A DNA stretch of 64,000 nucleotides, taken from positions 12,922,234 to 12,986,233 of the forward strand of contig OY754981.1 in assembly GCA_963576475.1 (NCBI GenBank). Reading direction: 5' to 3'. The position numbers and the translations under genes are program-made. Positions 1 to 9,540 of this stretch are shown one piece after another. The stretch is from Molanna angustata. Its lineage: Eukaryota; Arthropoda; Insecta; Trichoptera; Molannidae. The notes below the pieces were generated by a model that had not been told where the DNA came from, searched no databases, and saw only the letters and a program-made list of their open reading frames with translations. Positions within the stretch are counted from its first letter, which is position 1, and the number at the start of each line of letters is the position of its first letter.

Positions 1-179
1 AAAAAACAAAATGATTGATCTAAAAATAACACAAAATCAAGTTTCATTACAATAAAATCACATTAAACTACAAAAATAAACTTAAATATAAAGTATCTCT
101 CGAATTTTCTATGATTTCCACCAAACTAGAAGAAATACCTGTTAAGAGATTTTTTTTTCCATTCTTGTATTTTTTCAAA

Positions 180-956
180 GTATTATATGCGGATGACACG
201 GCGGTGGCATCCCAGGGCGCGACCTTCGAGGAAGTGGAGAGAAAGCTGTCAACTGCCCTTGAAGAACTATCCCAGTATTATAGCAAAAATCACCTGAGAC
301 CCAATCCCTCCAAAACACAGGTGTGCGCCTTCCAACTTAAAAATAGGGATGCAACGAGGAAGCTAAAGGTCATGTGGCAGAATCAGATGCTGGAGCACTG
401 TGACTCCCCAAAGTACCTTGGTATCCGTTTGGACCGCTCCCTGACCTTTCTACAACACTGCCAGGAGGTGGGAAAGAAGGTCAACACAAGAAACGGCATC
501 ATTCGGAAACTAACAAATACCAAATGGGGGGCACAACCTCATGTCCTCCGCACCTCGACTCTAGCGCTGTGCTTCTCGGCGGCAGAATACGCTGCACCTG
601 TATGGTACAACTCTGTGCATGCGAGGAATGTTGACGTGGCCGTGAACGATGCGGTTCGCACCGTGACCGGATGCCTTAAGCCGACACCAATCAGCGAGAT
701 CTACCCAATCGTGGGTATCGCCCCTCCCACAATCAGAAGACAAGTCGCAGCTGAGACGGAGCGAATGAAGCAACTTCTCGACCAAAGACATCCCATGTAC
801 GGCCGTGAGGCCCGACAATCCCGGCTGAAGTCAAGAAGAGGCTTTGTGGAAACAACAGCCGCGCTGCCTGGCCCGCCAGAGGCGCGCCGGATTGAGCTGT
901 GGCAAGAAAGTTTCGCTGACCGCGCGCATGTCAAACCGAAGACATGCGCGCGGTTT
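180..956 (+). mobile_element. LINE reverse transcriptase fragment (jockey/I-like)
   Basis: This is the C-terminal part of a non-LTR retrotransposon reverse transcriptase, the enzyme that copies element RNA at a nicked target. The reading frame is open from 111 to 1073. Recognisable sequence starts abruptly at the catalytic YADD box (Y codon at 186). It continues through the KYLGIRLD thumb motif and an AAEYAAPVWY block, then a GCLKPTPISEIYPIVGIAPP block that I recognise from arthropod LINE proteins. The upstream RT motifs and the endonuclease are missing. Homology stops near 955, where the locally G+C-rich coding sequence turns A+T-rich. It is a dead fragment truncated at both ends. The clade name is tentative. 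Confidence 0.85.
919..954. repeat. 14-bp stem hairpin at LINE break
   Basis: Bases 919-932 (ACCGCGCGCATGTC) pair perfectly with 941-954, leaving an 8-nt loop. The structure lies exactly where LINE homology ends, which suggests a snap-back or template switch at the break. Confidence 0.7.
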
Positions 957-1720
957 GAAATAATTATGATAAATTTCAATTACTATTCGCATAAGGATGA
1001 GCTGAAAATTGATTTATTCATAGCCCAATCCGGAATGATCAAAGTATTAAAACAGGGTACCAGAAGTAAATGATTATTTACATAAGTAGTTAATATCTAT
1101 AAGGATGGCTCAAGGTTTCTCTTAAACAAATTTTATTCATCTACCCACCTTATAATACGCTTAACATAAGAACATAATAATCAATATTGGTATTTATTTC
1201 AATAGTAAACAGATAGACGTACATATTATAATAAATATACAGATATACATGTATATTCAAATAACACTGAGGATATCTTTGTTGAGAAATATCATAAGTA
1301 CCTACCGAGGTAATTACAGCTTTGGTTCAAACATCCCAAAAGTCCCGAAATGGACTATTCAAACGAATAGGTCGTAATATTGAGAGGTCCATACTATAGA
1401 ATATAATGTTTGAATAGAATTGGGTGTATCAAAAGATATTGTATTACATTATGCGCATTAAAGCAACTAAGGAAAAAGATTTTTTTCAATGACAACATCA
1501 AAGAAAACAGAAATGATGCCTGAATCGATTATAATACGAAAATCTGTTATATCTGTTTTTATAAGCCAATATTTTTTTCAATTCTATGTAGTTAATATCG
1601 TACTTTATGTAAAATATCGTAATTTATGGACTAAAGTCCATAAATACTTTCTACGTCATTGTTGATATTTTAATGTGGGCAACAAACTATGAACACTAAA
1701 TTTTATTTGATTGTAAATAA
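957..1720. other. A+T-rich stretch, nothing recognised
   Basis: I see no conserved reading frame, repeat match or terminal repeat here. The frame running to 1073 is a chance extension of the LINE fragment. Confidence 0.4.
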
Positions 1721-2574
1721 AAACGAGTGGGTTGTAGCCAACACTAAACTCTCCACACCATAGTAAGTATTCATTTTTACTCTCCACTACCAACTATGGA
1801 ATAGTGGAGAGTCATGATTTCACAATTTTTAAGCGTATTTTTTTACATCAATTTCTCAATGGGTATCATGTAGAGAGTGTATACTTTGAGTTTCATCGTG
1901 ATGTTTTTGTGTGTATGCCGTATGCCGTACACAAATTTGAAAATTTGTGTCCTCTGTACAGCCCAAACCAAATGACTGATGAACTTCATATTGATACCAT
2001 ATGTGTGAAGTACATAAACTTAGAGCTGATTAGTTTTCCATAGACAACAGTTAATTATTTCTCTATGATTTCATCTGTTAAAACTTTAAAAATGCTCTCA
2101 CGACCTGGAAATTTGAGATATTTTCATTTTATTTGAATTATATATGCAAAAAAAAGAATTTTCACAAAACTGCATTCAGAGTTTGCCAACCTTAAAAGAA
2201 AAATATATATCCTTTCAATAATTATGTTTCTATTAATCGATATTTTGTATGAAAAATATATAGGAGAATTTTTATGTTTAGCAATGTTTAGTTACATATT
2301 TGATTTCATATTGATATTAGAGTGTAATATTAGCAGGGAAGCTTCATTGTGTAGTGGAGAGTTTAGTGTTGGCCACAACCCACTCGTTTCTTCTTGAAAG
2401 GTTGACAATCTCTAAATGCGTTTTTATGAAGAACATTTATATTAGATTCTTAAACAAATATAAGATTCCCAGAAGGCAAAATTTTCACAATACACCATAC
2501 ACACAAAAACATTGTCACGAAACTCATAGTATGCACTATCTATATAATACCTGTTGAGAAGTCTTAAGTAAAAT
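1721..2574 (-). mobile_element. Family-1 Helentron-like element, outer copy, interrupted
   Basis: Minus-orientation family-1 copy in two pieces, 1721-1774 and 2389-2574, split by a second copy (1775-2388). Its 3' cap, the complement of GGCCACAACCCACTCGTTT, lies at 1721. An internal part (about 2395-2560) matches the reverse complement of 24665-24850. The 5' end is lost near 2574, where an RTE fragment begins. No coding capacity is visible. I infer a non-autonomous rolling-circle element from the asymmetric end repeats and the TT insertion sites. A MITE of another class is the main alternative. Confidence 0.6.
1775..2388 (+). mobile_element. Family-1 Helentron-like element, complete 614-bp copy
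   Basis: It starts TTTTACTCTCCAC and ends GGCCACAACCCACTCGTT. The repeat ACTCTCCACTA (1779-1789) forms a 5' hairpin with TAGTGGAGAGT (1802-1812). The same TAGTGGAGAGT recurs at 2352-2362, followed by a 26-nt outer extension containing a small stem around GGCCA. The inverted repeat is therefore terminal at the 5' end and subterminal at the 3' end. This asymmetry is known from the Helitron2/Helentron branch. The copy sits between T residues inside the outer family-1 copy, with no duplication beyond the T run. It has no protein-coding capacity. Confidence 0.65.
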
Positions 2575-2640
2575 TAAGTTAAAACAGTGTATTAATCTTG
2601 ATGAGGCGATGTATACGTGTCAAGATCGAATGCAGACCAC
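2575..2640 (+). mobile_element. RTE-like 3' coding scrap fused to Helentron-like DNA
   Basis: The short translation LDEAMYTCQDRM matches the C-terminal segment of the (TATG)n-tailed RTE-like copies elsewhere in the window (for example NVDEAMNVCQDR near 37230). A related Helentron/RTE junction occurs in opposite orientation at 24556-24670. Confidence 0.55.
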
Positions 2641-3240
2641 AGATTTTTTTTCTTTAAATTTTGAAAAATCCTTGAATGCATTTTTGATGAGTGTATTTTT
2701 ATTGTATCACAATAATTTTAAACAGTATAAAATACCTCGATTTTCAGACCGTGAGAGCATTTTGAAAATATGGACAGATGAAATCATAGACAAGAAATTA
2801 ACGGATATCTATGGAAAACTAATCAGCCCTAGGTCTATGGACTAAACGCATATGATGTAAATATGAAGTTGATTTGACCTATAGTTTGGGCCGTAGAGAG
2901 GACACAAAAGGACGTACGCCATTCATACAAACACATCACGACGAAACTCACAGTGCGCACTCTCTACATGATACCCGTTGAGAAATTGATTTTTATTTTA
3001 TTTATTTTATTTTTCATTTGTTTGGAAACTTAACAGCTATACATTTATAATACTTAATTTCAAATGAGAATACAAAATAAATAGCCAATTATAAAGTTTC
3101 ACATATTTAAATTATTATACATTATTAATGTTGGGTAGTCATTGTAAGATGGTGAGTGTATGTGGGGGAAAGGGAAGGATAATTGATGTAAAAAAAATAC
3201 GCTAAAAATATTTGAAATCATCACTCTTCCCTATTCCATA
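2641..3240 (-). mobile_element. Family-1 Helentron-like element, second copy, interrupted
   Basis: Minus-orientation body and 5' end of a family-1 element. It is recognisable by the ACTAATCAGC module, the segment reading GTTTGGGCCGTAGAGAGGAC, and the 5' region (aattgatgtaaaaaaaatacgc). A 190-bp LINE tail interrupts it at 2991-3180. The 3' end is missing, and the extreme 5' end is cut at a SINE tail near 3240. Confidence 0.6.
2991..3180 (-). mobile_element. 5'-truncated LINE insertion (3' UTR only) with 7-bp TSD
   Basis: The segment matches the 3' UTR and A-rich tail of the plus-strand LINE at 33980-34660, in reverse. AATTGAT occurs at 2984-2990 and again at 3181-3187. The family-1 sequence is continuous when the insert and one repeat are removed, as comparison with 57670-57710 shows. 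This is a clean target-primed insertion. Confidence 0.85.
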
Positions 3241-3459
3241 ATAATAATAATAATAATAATAAACACTTCCTTGCACCCTGCGCAAGTGGCGAGTTTATTG
3301 CCGTATGGCAATTTCTTCCAACTAACCAGTGTTTCCAGCCCAGAGAAGCAATATTAGCGTGAGAAATTAATTTAAATAAATTTCTCGTCTGCTGGGAATC
3401 GAACCCAGGACGCCCGCACAGAAACCGAACTGCTTACCATCCCAACTACTGCAAGTGCC
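3239..3459 (-). mobile_element. tRNA-derived SINE with LINE-like 3' tail
   Basis: On the minus strand this begins with a tRNA-like head (about 3459-3386). Its B-box region can form a perfect 5-bp T-stem with a TTCGATT loop (3392-3408). A short body leads to a 3' part with the hairpin TTGCC-GTAT-GGCAA (3298-3311) and an (ATT)n tail at 3241-3262. The tail, including the hairpin and the following AATAA(A/G)C(T/C)CGCC, resembles LINE 3' UTR copies at 25282-25390 and 43400-43502. It would be a RNA polymerase III transcript retrotransposed by a partner LINE. The body is degenerate but the architecture is clear. Confidence 0.65.
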
Positions 3460-3464
3460 GGGCA

Positions 3465-3572
3465 GTTGGAAAGTTGCTGCAGAAGATAGGAGAAGCTGGA
3501 GGCGAAGACTGACGGAGGCCAAGGCTCGATATGGGCTGTAGCGCCATTGAAGAAGAAGAAGGATAAATCGAT
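3465..3572 (+). mobile_element. RTE-like 3' end relic
   Basis: It encodes a short AADRRxWRRRLTEAKARYGL-like C-terminus and ends in a GAAGAAGAAG tail. Matching relics lie at 18597-18690 (minus) and, shorter, at 8340-8416 (plus). Confidence 0.6.
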
Positions 3573-3924
3573 GTAAAACTCCATGATATGGAATTCAGTC
3601 AGATGATTATCTGTTATATGATTGTATCAGTGAGTGATATGTATGATTGAAAGATATTTACATTTTAGTTAGTGGTATATTTCGTACGTGTAATAATTAC
3701 ACAAAAAAATATTCAACAAAAAGAATATTTAAATATAAGAACGTTAAATAATATTTTTTTCCTACAGTAAATGCTTCAACAAATTTTACTCTGGTAATTG
3801 ATAATGTAGATATTATAAAAAAAACTACGTTTCTAAATTTCAAATAATCAATAAGTTAACTTTATATTCCCCCCCCCCCACATTTAAAAAATATAACAAA
3901 CTTAAAATTTCATCCTCATAATCA
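3573..3924. other. A+T-rich stretch, nothing recognised
   Basis: Only a short poly(C) tract near 3871 stands out. No coding or element homology is seen. Confidence 0.4.
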
Positions 3925-4178
<254 letters not shown>

Positions 4179-4700
4179 GGGACAAATACAGTCTAAAAAT
4201 ACTAAAATGGAATAATACACTATAAAATAAAAACAAACAGACCAATTACATATGTCCACAGATATTAAATATAAAACATTTCAAACATCATAAATTTAAA
4301 TATAACTAAGATGTATGTTTGCTTGTGACGGGAAAGGAAAAGGATGGGAAAAGGATTGTGACAGCTAAATTGTTATTTTTTTTGTTACAAACAACAACTC
4401 AAAATGTAAATAAAAGTATACAAAAGATAATATTAGAAAAAACAAAAATAACTAACAAAAAAAAATTCAACATACGAGTTCATGCTATGCACTTATAGAG
4501 AGAATTTTTGTATGCGTTATTACTAGCGGTGAATATATCAGAATGTGTGATACTGGGTGAAAGGTTGACATTATAGAAGTTACAAGCCCTTTTGATAAAC
4601 TCATTTTGATTAGAATTAGTGTTACTTCGAGGAACATAAAACAAGTAGTTCAATCTGCCATTTCGCAATAAACACTTAATATACTGACACATTTACATAT
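4179..4700 (-). mobile_element. 5'-truncated LINE, RT C-terminus and 3' UTR
   Basis: The minus-strand frame 4692-4480 encodes about 70 residues with RNGRLNYLFYVPRSNTNSNQN and a FYNV block. This matches the C-terminal domain of LINEs at 15665, 33980 and 58650. About 300 bp of A+T-rich 3' UTR follows, then the tetranucleotide tail. RT catalytic motifs are absent. Confidence 0.75.
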
Positions 4701-4799
4701 GCAATTTCACACATCATTATTTACACAATATCTCACCATAATAATATGTAACCATTCCTAATGTATCTTAATATACTACAATAACTTCAGCGACAACCT

Positions 4800-5020
4800 G
4801 TAATAGGCGTGATGACAGTAAGAAAAAATCATTGAAATTATGATTTTATTAGATAAAATATGTTATAAAGATTTGAAAAAATATATTTATTTTCATTTTA
4901 AAAGAGCGAATAATATTAATATTATTAAAATAAAAATACAAAATATGTTTGTCCGCCATTTTATGTGAAACACCAATCAGAGCGCATGACGTCACCATAT
5001 TGTCACTGTCAATTGTGTTT
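4800..5020 (+). repeat. Direct duplication, copy 1
   Basis: Similar over about 220 bp to 5434-5650, 634 bp downstream. Shared landmarks are GTAATAG, TCATTGAAATTATGATTTTA, GTCCGCCATTTTATG and AATCAGAGCGCA followed by GACGTCA. No terminal repeats or coding were found. It may be two copies of one small element or a local duplication. Confidence 0.7.
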
Positions 5021-5433
5021 GTTACTGTCAACTGTTGTGTTGTTCGAAATGGCTATTTTTTTCATAACAAGCTATATGGAATATGCTGCTTATTTTTAAC
5101 ATGCTATTTTTATTTATTGATTTATTTGGTTTATTTGGGACAATAAACCAAATAATATCGCTATCCGCTCTATTGAATCGTTGACGCATCTGTTATAACA
5201 CGCACCGAGTATTGTAACGTGGTGGAGAATATTTAACGTTTCAGAAATAAATAACTTGGTGGCTTTCATTGCTTGATTATAAAATAAAATGATGTAATTA
5301 TATTGTTTGTGGGAGTTGTACAGTGTTACATGAGGTTGAAATGGAAATACACAATGTATTATGATGAATCTAATATACATATGGGATAACTGTTATGATT
5401 CATATACATATTATGATTAATATATTAAAATAT
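5021..5433. other. Spacer between duplicated blocks
   Basis: A+T-rich, with a short TTTATT tract near 5110-5140. No recognisable gene. Confidence 0.4.
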
Positions 5434-5650
5434 GTAATAGATGTGATGACTGTAAGAAAAAAATCATTGAAATTATGATTTTAAAAAATAAAATAGGTTA
5501 TAAAGATTTAAAAAATGTTTTTTTTTTATTTATAGGAGTGAATAATAATAATATTATAAATATAAAAATACAAAATGTGTTAGTCCGCCATTTTATGAGA
5601 AAAAACAATCAGAGCGCACGACGTCATAGTATGGTCGCGTCAATTCTTCT
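5434..5650 (+). repeat. Direct duplication, copy 2
   Basis: Partner of 4800-5020, diverged by many substitutions and small indels. The two blocks keep the same order and orientation. Confidence 0.7.
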
Positions 5651-5839
5651 GATAGTCTTCAATACAATATACGCATTAATTGTCGGTCTGGACTATGTTT
5701 ATTTTGGTGTTATCGATATATTAATATTTTAATTAGATACTTAAAACTAAAACAAATTAAATATAAATGGAACAAGTATTCATCAAAGCAAATAGTTTCA
5801 ATTTACCTAGATACTCGCCTACCTATCGGGGGACACTAT

Positions 5840-6425
5840 GGGCCGGTATTACAGTGTCAGTTTAAGAGCTAAACTCAAGTTTTACAAAAATATAGCGTAT
5901 TACAGTGTCCGTTTAGACCTAATCTTCCCTCAAATACGTCACTAAAACGACAAATATTTAACTCAACGTTTCTGGCAGATTAAGTACTTAACTGTGAGTC
6001 AACTGTCATTTGCTAGGCAACTCGTGTAGTTTCAGTTTCTATCACTAGAGGCGTTAGGCAACGTGTGTAGTTTCAGTGTTGTATCGAAGGTGGCGCCACA
6101 CAACAAAACAAACTGACAGCCGTATTGAAACGAACACGGGCATTTAAAAGCATTATTTTGGTGAAAAAAATTAAATTTACCATTTTGGATAATAAAACAA
6201 TGGTATTTAAAGTCGTAGCGTCCCGTTTTGTATTTCGTATTATTTGAGGTTATTTAAATTTGACAGATAATAACCACAGAAAAAGTTAAATATATCTATA
6301 ATTGAAGATTTAGTAACTGACATGTCATATTGCACTGTAATACGGAAATGGATTCAATCTCCCCTTAACATTAATCTTGAGTTTGGCAAACTCAATGAGT
6401 TGAGGGCCGACTGTAATATCGGGCC
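5840..6425. mobile_element. 586-bp TIR element (MITE-like)
   Basis: GGGCCGGTATTACAGT (5840-5855) is inverted at 6410-6425 with about two mismatches. A second inverted pair, CGTATTACAGTG near 5896 and CACTGTAATACG near 6333, lies inside. The core TATTACAGT therefore occurs four times, twice per end. There is no transposase frame. Superfamily not assigned. Confidence 0.55.
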
Positions 6426-7650
6426 TATGTTAATTGTATTTTGTATGTAACTTAGTTTTTATTGAATAAATAAATAAATAATGAACGCTCGCAACGTATG
6501 GTAAACTAATTTAGTTTTAGTATTCTACAATTTTGTCACGCGATGGTGAGCTGACGAACGTTCGACATGTTATGATGCTGGTCACTGCCAAACTAAACTA
6601 GCAAGCTATATTTTTTTCATGCAATGAAGCGATTTGCGAAACGACGGCGATTACGCGAAGCATGCGTTTTAAAACATCGTTACAATTTTAGCAGCATACG
6701 AATTATTACATAGCGCTCGTTATTTGTATTGTGTTCATAACAAGCTATATTTATCTGCTATCGTTATTTTTAGCAATAGCAGCCATAGTAGTTATTTTTC
6801 TGCCTGTCTTAACTACTCTTAACTAGAATGGAACTTTTGATGGTCGGATATTTCTTTGCGTCGAACAAAGACTTTTGTTCATCAGAATTTCGAAACGTAA
6901 AAACTTAATAATAAGTACATATAAGTACTTTATTTATCTGTAATTTAAATACAACTTACATCTCGAAAATCGATAAAATATGCTCCTTCTTCTCTCTACA
7001 TTATGTGTTCATAAGCTAAAAACATACGCGGGAAACTTATGATGGCCTATTTTGACGTTTGGACATTAATGAAGTTCTTTATATGCTTATTGCCTAAATA
7101 ATGGTAAATATTATATTATTGAGAGCTAAAAGTGGGGGAACAAATACTGTACTTCATTGTAAACGCGTACTTAATAAAATTCACTTGTGTCTCGCCGTGC
7201 GAAATTTAATCACTTATTTCTCTTTTTTTTCGCGTGGGACGAAAACAAATACCTCAGTAGGTGTTTTTTTCGTCGTGTTTGTACATTTAGGGACCGCACA
7301 ACACTTATGCACTTTTGAATTGATTATAAATACACAAATCTTCTTAGAACACATATATTACATATAGTAGTGATATGCAGTTTACGATACCATGACGTCA
7401 CCGTCAGGGTCGGCAGCCGCCATGATACTACAAGCTTTTTTTGGCGTAAATGTCAAATTTGATTTTAAAATGGCGATTTTTGCTACTAAACCTTTATTTT
7501 ATGTAGAAATGTATATATATTTGAAAACAGTGAATGCGTAAAAACATCGTGAGATAGTTTTTCAAAATTAGTCATCATGCCTATTGGCTTTATTATTAAT
7601 CAAATCATCTTTATGTTAAATAATTTATTATATGCTGTATGTTGTCCTTT
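6426..7650. other. No recognised gene or element
   Basis: The longest open frame (7101-7367) resembles no family I know and has no supporting context. A TAAATAAATAAA tract near 6465 may be an old LINE tail. Confidence 0.4.
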
Positions 7651-8225
7651 AAATAAAATAAAATAAAGTAAAATAAAATAAAATAAAATAAAATAAAATA
7701 AAATAAAATAAAATAAAATAAAATAAAATAAAATAAAATAAAATAAAATAAAATAAAATAAAATAAAATAAAATAAAATAAAATAAAATAAAATAAAATA
7801 AAATAAAATAAAATAAAATAAAATAAAATAAAATAAAATAAAATAAAATAAAATAAAATAAAATAAAATAAAATAAAATAAAATAAAATAAAATAAAATA
7901 AAATAAAATAAAATAAAATAAAATAAAATAAAATAAAATAAAATAAAATAAAATAAAATAAAATAAAATAAAATAAAATAAAATAAAATAAAATAAAATA
8001 AAATAAAATAAAATAAAATAAAATAAAATAAAATAAAATAAAATAAAATAAAATAAAATAAAATAAAATAAAATAAAATAAAATAAAATAAAATAAAATA
8101 AAATAAAATAAAATAAAATAAAATAAAATAAAATAAAATATAATAAAATAAAATAAAATAAAATAAAATAAAATAAAATAAAATAAAATAAAATAAAATA
8201 AAATAAAATAAAATAAAATAATAAA
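7651..8225. repeat. (AAATA)n pentanucleotide microsatellite, about 575 bp
   Basis: Around 115 nearly perfect AAATA units, with variants near 7666 and 8141. Because 15 is divisible by 3 and 5, open frames with repeating Leu-Phe-Tyr-Phe-Ile appear on the minus strand. These are artefacts. Confidence 0.97.
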
Positions 8226-8339
8226 ACTGTTAACAAGGAAAACAAAAATCCTGATAATATATATAACTCTTCTCATACGTGGCTTAAAAAGAGACGAAAA
8301 TAGCCTCTTGATTTTATTAAAGGAAACTCCTGAGAAAGA

Positions 8340-8416
8340 TTTTTGGCCCATGATAATGGACTTTGAAAAAGGATTCTGGAGGAGGCCAGGGCTGTAACAC
8401 CAATGATGATGATGAA
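8340..8416 (+). mobile_element. RTE-like 3' end with GATGAT tail
   Basis: GGAGGAGGCCAGGGCTGTAA followed by (ATG)n resembles the relic at 3465-3572. Only the extreme 3' end remains. Confidence 0.5.
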
Positions 8417-8438
8417 ACTTTATAAACTAAATTAATGT

Positions 8439-8658
8439 TAAATGATTTATAATATACACTTAACGTAGTTTACACCACTTAACTATGAGTACTAACTTCT
8501 ACCGGTTTCAAAAACTTAAAATGTTTTCTTCTTCAGGAAGACTTACGTACTTTACATAAGTCTTAAAAACATTTAAAGTTTTTGAAACCGGTAGAAGTTA
8601 GTTCTCATAGTTAAGTGGTGAAAACTACGTTAAGCGTATATTATAAATAATTTATAAT
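8439..8658. mobile_element. 220-bp foldback element
   Basis: The arms at roughly 8441-8522 and 8566-8657 are inverted copies. They include CTTCTACCGGTTTCAAAAAC on the left and its complement on the right. The 43-bp spacer itself holds an inverted AGACTTA...TAAGTCT. There is no coding sequence. Confidence 0.8.
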
Positions 8659-8772
8659 GTCGCCACAAAAATTATTTTCCTAACATTAACGATATAATGT
8701 TTAATGCTTTGTATGAATTATTTCCATATATTTTAATTCTTATATAAAATAATTTTTTTATTCATTGATATC

Positions 8773-9450
8773 ATTGAATTACTAGAACAAGTGGATGAAT
8801 ATTTGTATCTAGGAAGTATGTTTCAGCGTGATGGAAGACTGGAAAAGGATACAGAAAGAAGGGTAACGGCAGCAAATAGGGTGAACGGTGCATTAAGAAC
8901 AATAATGGCCGACCCAATTATCTCAAGGCCAGCAAAGCTCGCTGTGCACAATGCAATAGTCGTACCAACATTAATGTATGCAAGTGAGACATGGACATGG
9001 CAGTAGACGCATGAAAGTAAAATTAACGCTGTGGAAATGAGGTCCCTAAGACGAATGTGTGGTAGAACGATCTATGATAGGATAAGGAATGTGGACATCA
9101 GACGAGAATGCAAGATCGAAAGAGATATTGTGAGTAGAATGAAAGTAAATACACTACGATGGTTCGGACATGTGGAGAGAATGAACGATGAGCGCCTGAA
9201 AAAAAATGTATAAAAGGCTGAAAAGAATGGAATGAGAGGTCGTGGCCTCCCGAGAAAGAGTTGGCATGATCATATAAATGAGATTTTGAAAGATGGTAAT
9301 ATACGAAGTCAGAATAATAGGAGAGCATGTATGACGTGATGCATGGATGTAAATGAGGCAAAACATGTATGTCAAGATATAGGTGTCTCGCGTTCGGTCC
9401 TCTCTGCCTACCCCAAGTAGGGATACGGCGTGATGGTATGTATGTATGTA
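8773..9450 (+). mobile_element. 5'-truncated RTE-like element, (TATG)n tail, 7-bp TSD
   Basis: It encodes the RT thumb and C-terminal domain of an RTE-like element: EYLYLGSMFQRDG, then MYASETWTWQ, MRSLRRMCGRTIYDRIRN and HINEILKDGN. The frame has an in-frame TAG at 9004-9006 and a TAA at 9211-9213, so it is dead. It ends in GGTATGTATGTATGTA. TGATATC flanks it at 8766-8772 and 9451-9457, although the last repeat could overlap the tail. Sister copies lie at 12691, 36813, 46992 (minus) and 61565 (minus). Confidence 0.85.
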
Positions 9451-9464
9451 TGATATCTTCACTG

Positions 9465-9540
9465 CGTACCCCATAATGTGAGATAATCAGTGCATGTGTT
9501 TGTTACCTAATAAGAAAGCACATAAGAAAGCACAAGATAT
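9465..9540 (+). repeat. Short dispersed repeat
   Basis: CCATAATGTG followed by TTACCTAATAAGAAAGCAC resembles 25845-25910. Identity of the element is unknown. Confidence 0.4.

Noticed and set aside
7101..7367. 88-residue open frame as host exon
   Set aside because: No recognisable domain, no splice-consistent neighbours, and the region is otherwise unconserved by eye.
7611..8351. Long open frames of repeating Leu-Phe-Tyr-Phe-Ile on the minus strand
   Set aside because: They are produced by the (AAATA)n microsatellite, whose period leaves frames open; no gene context.
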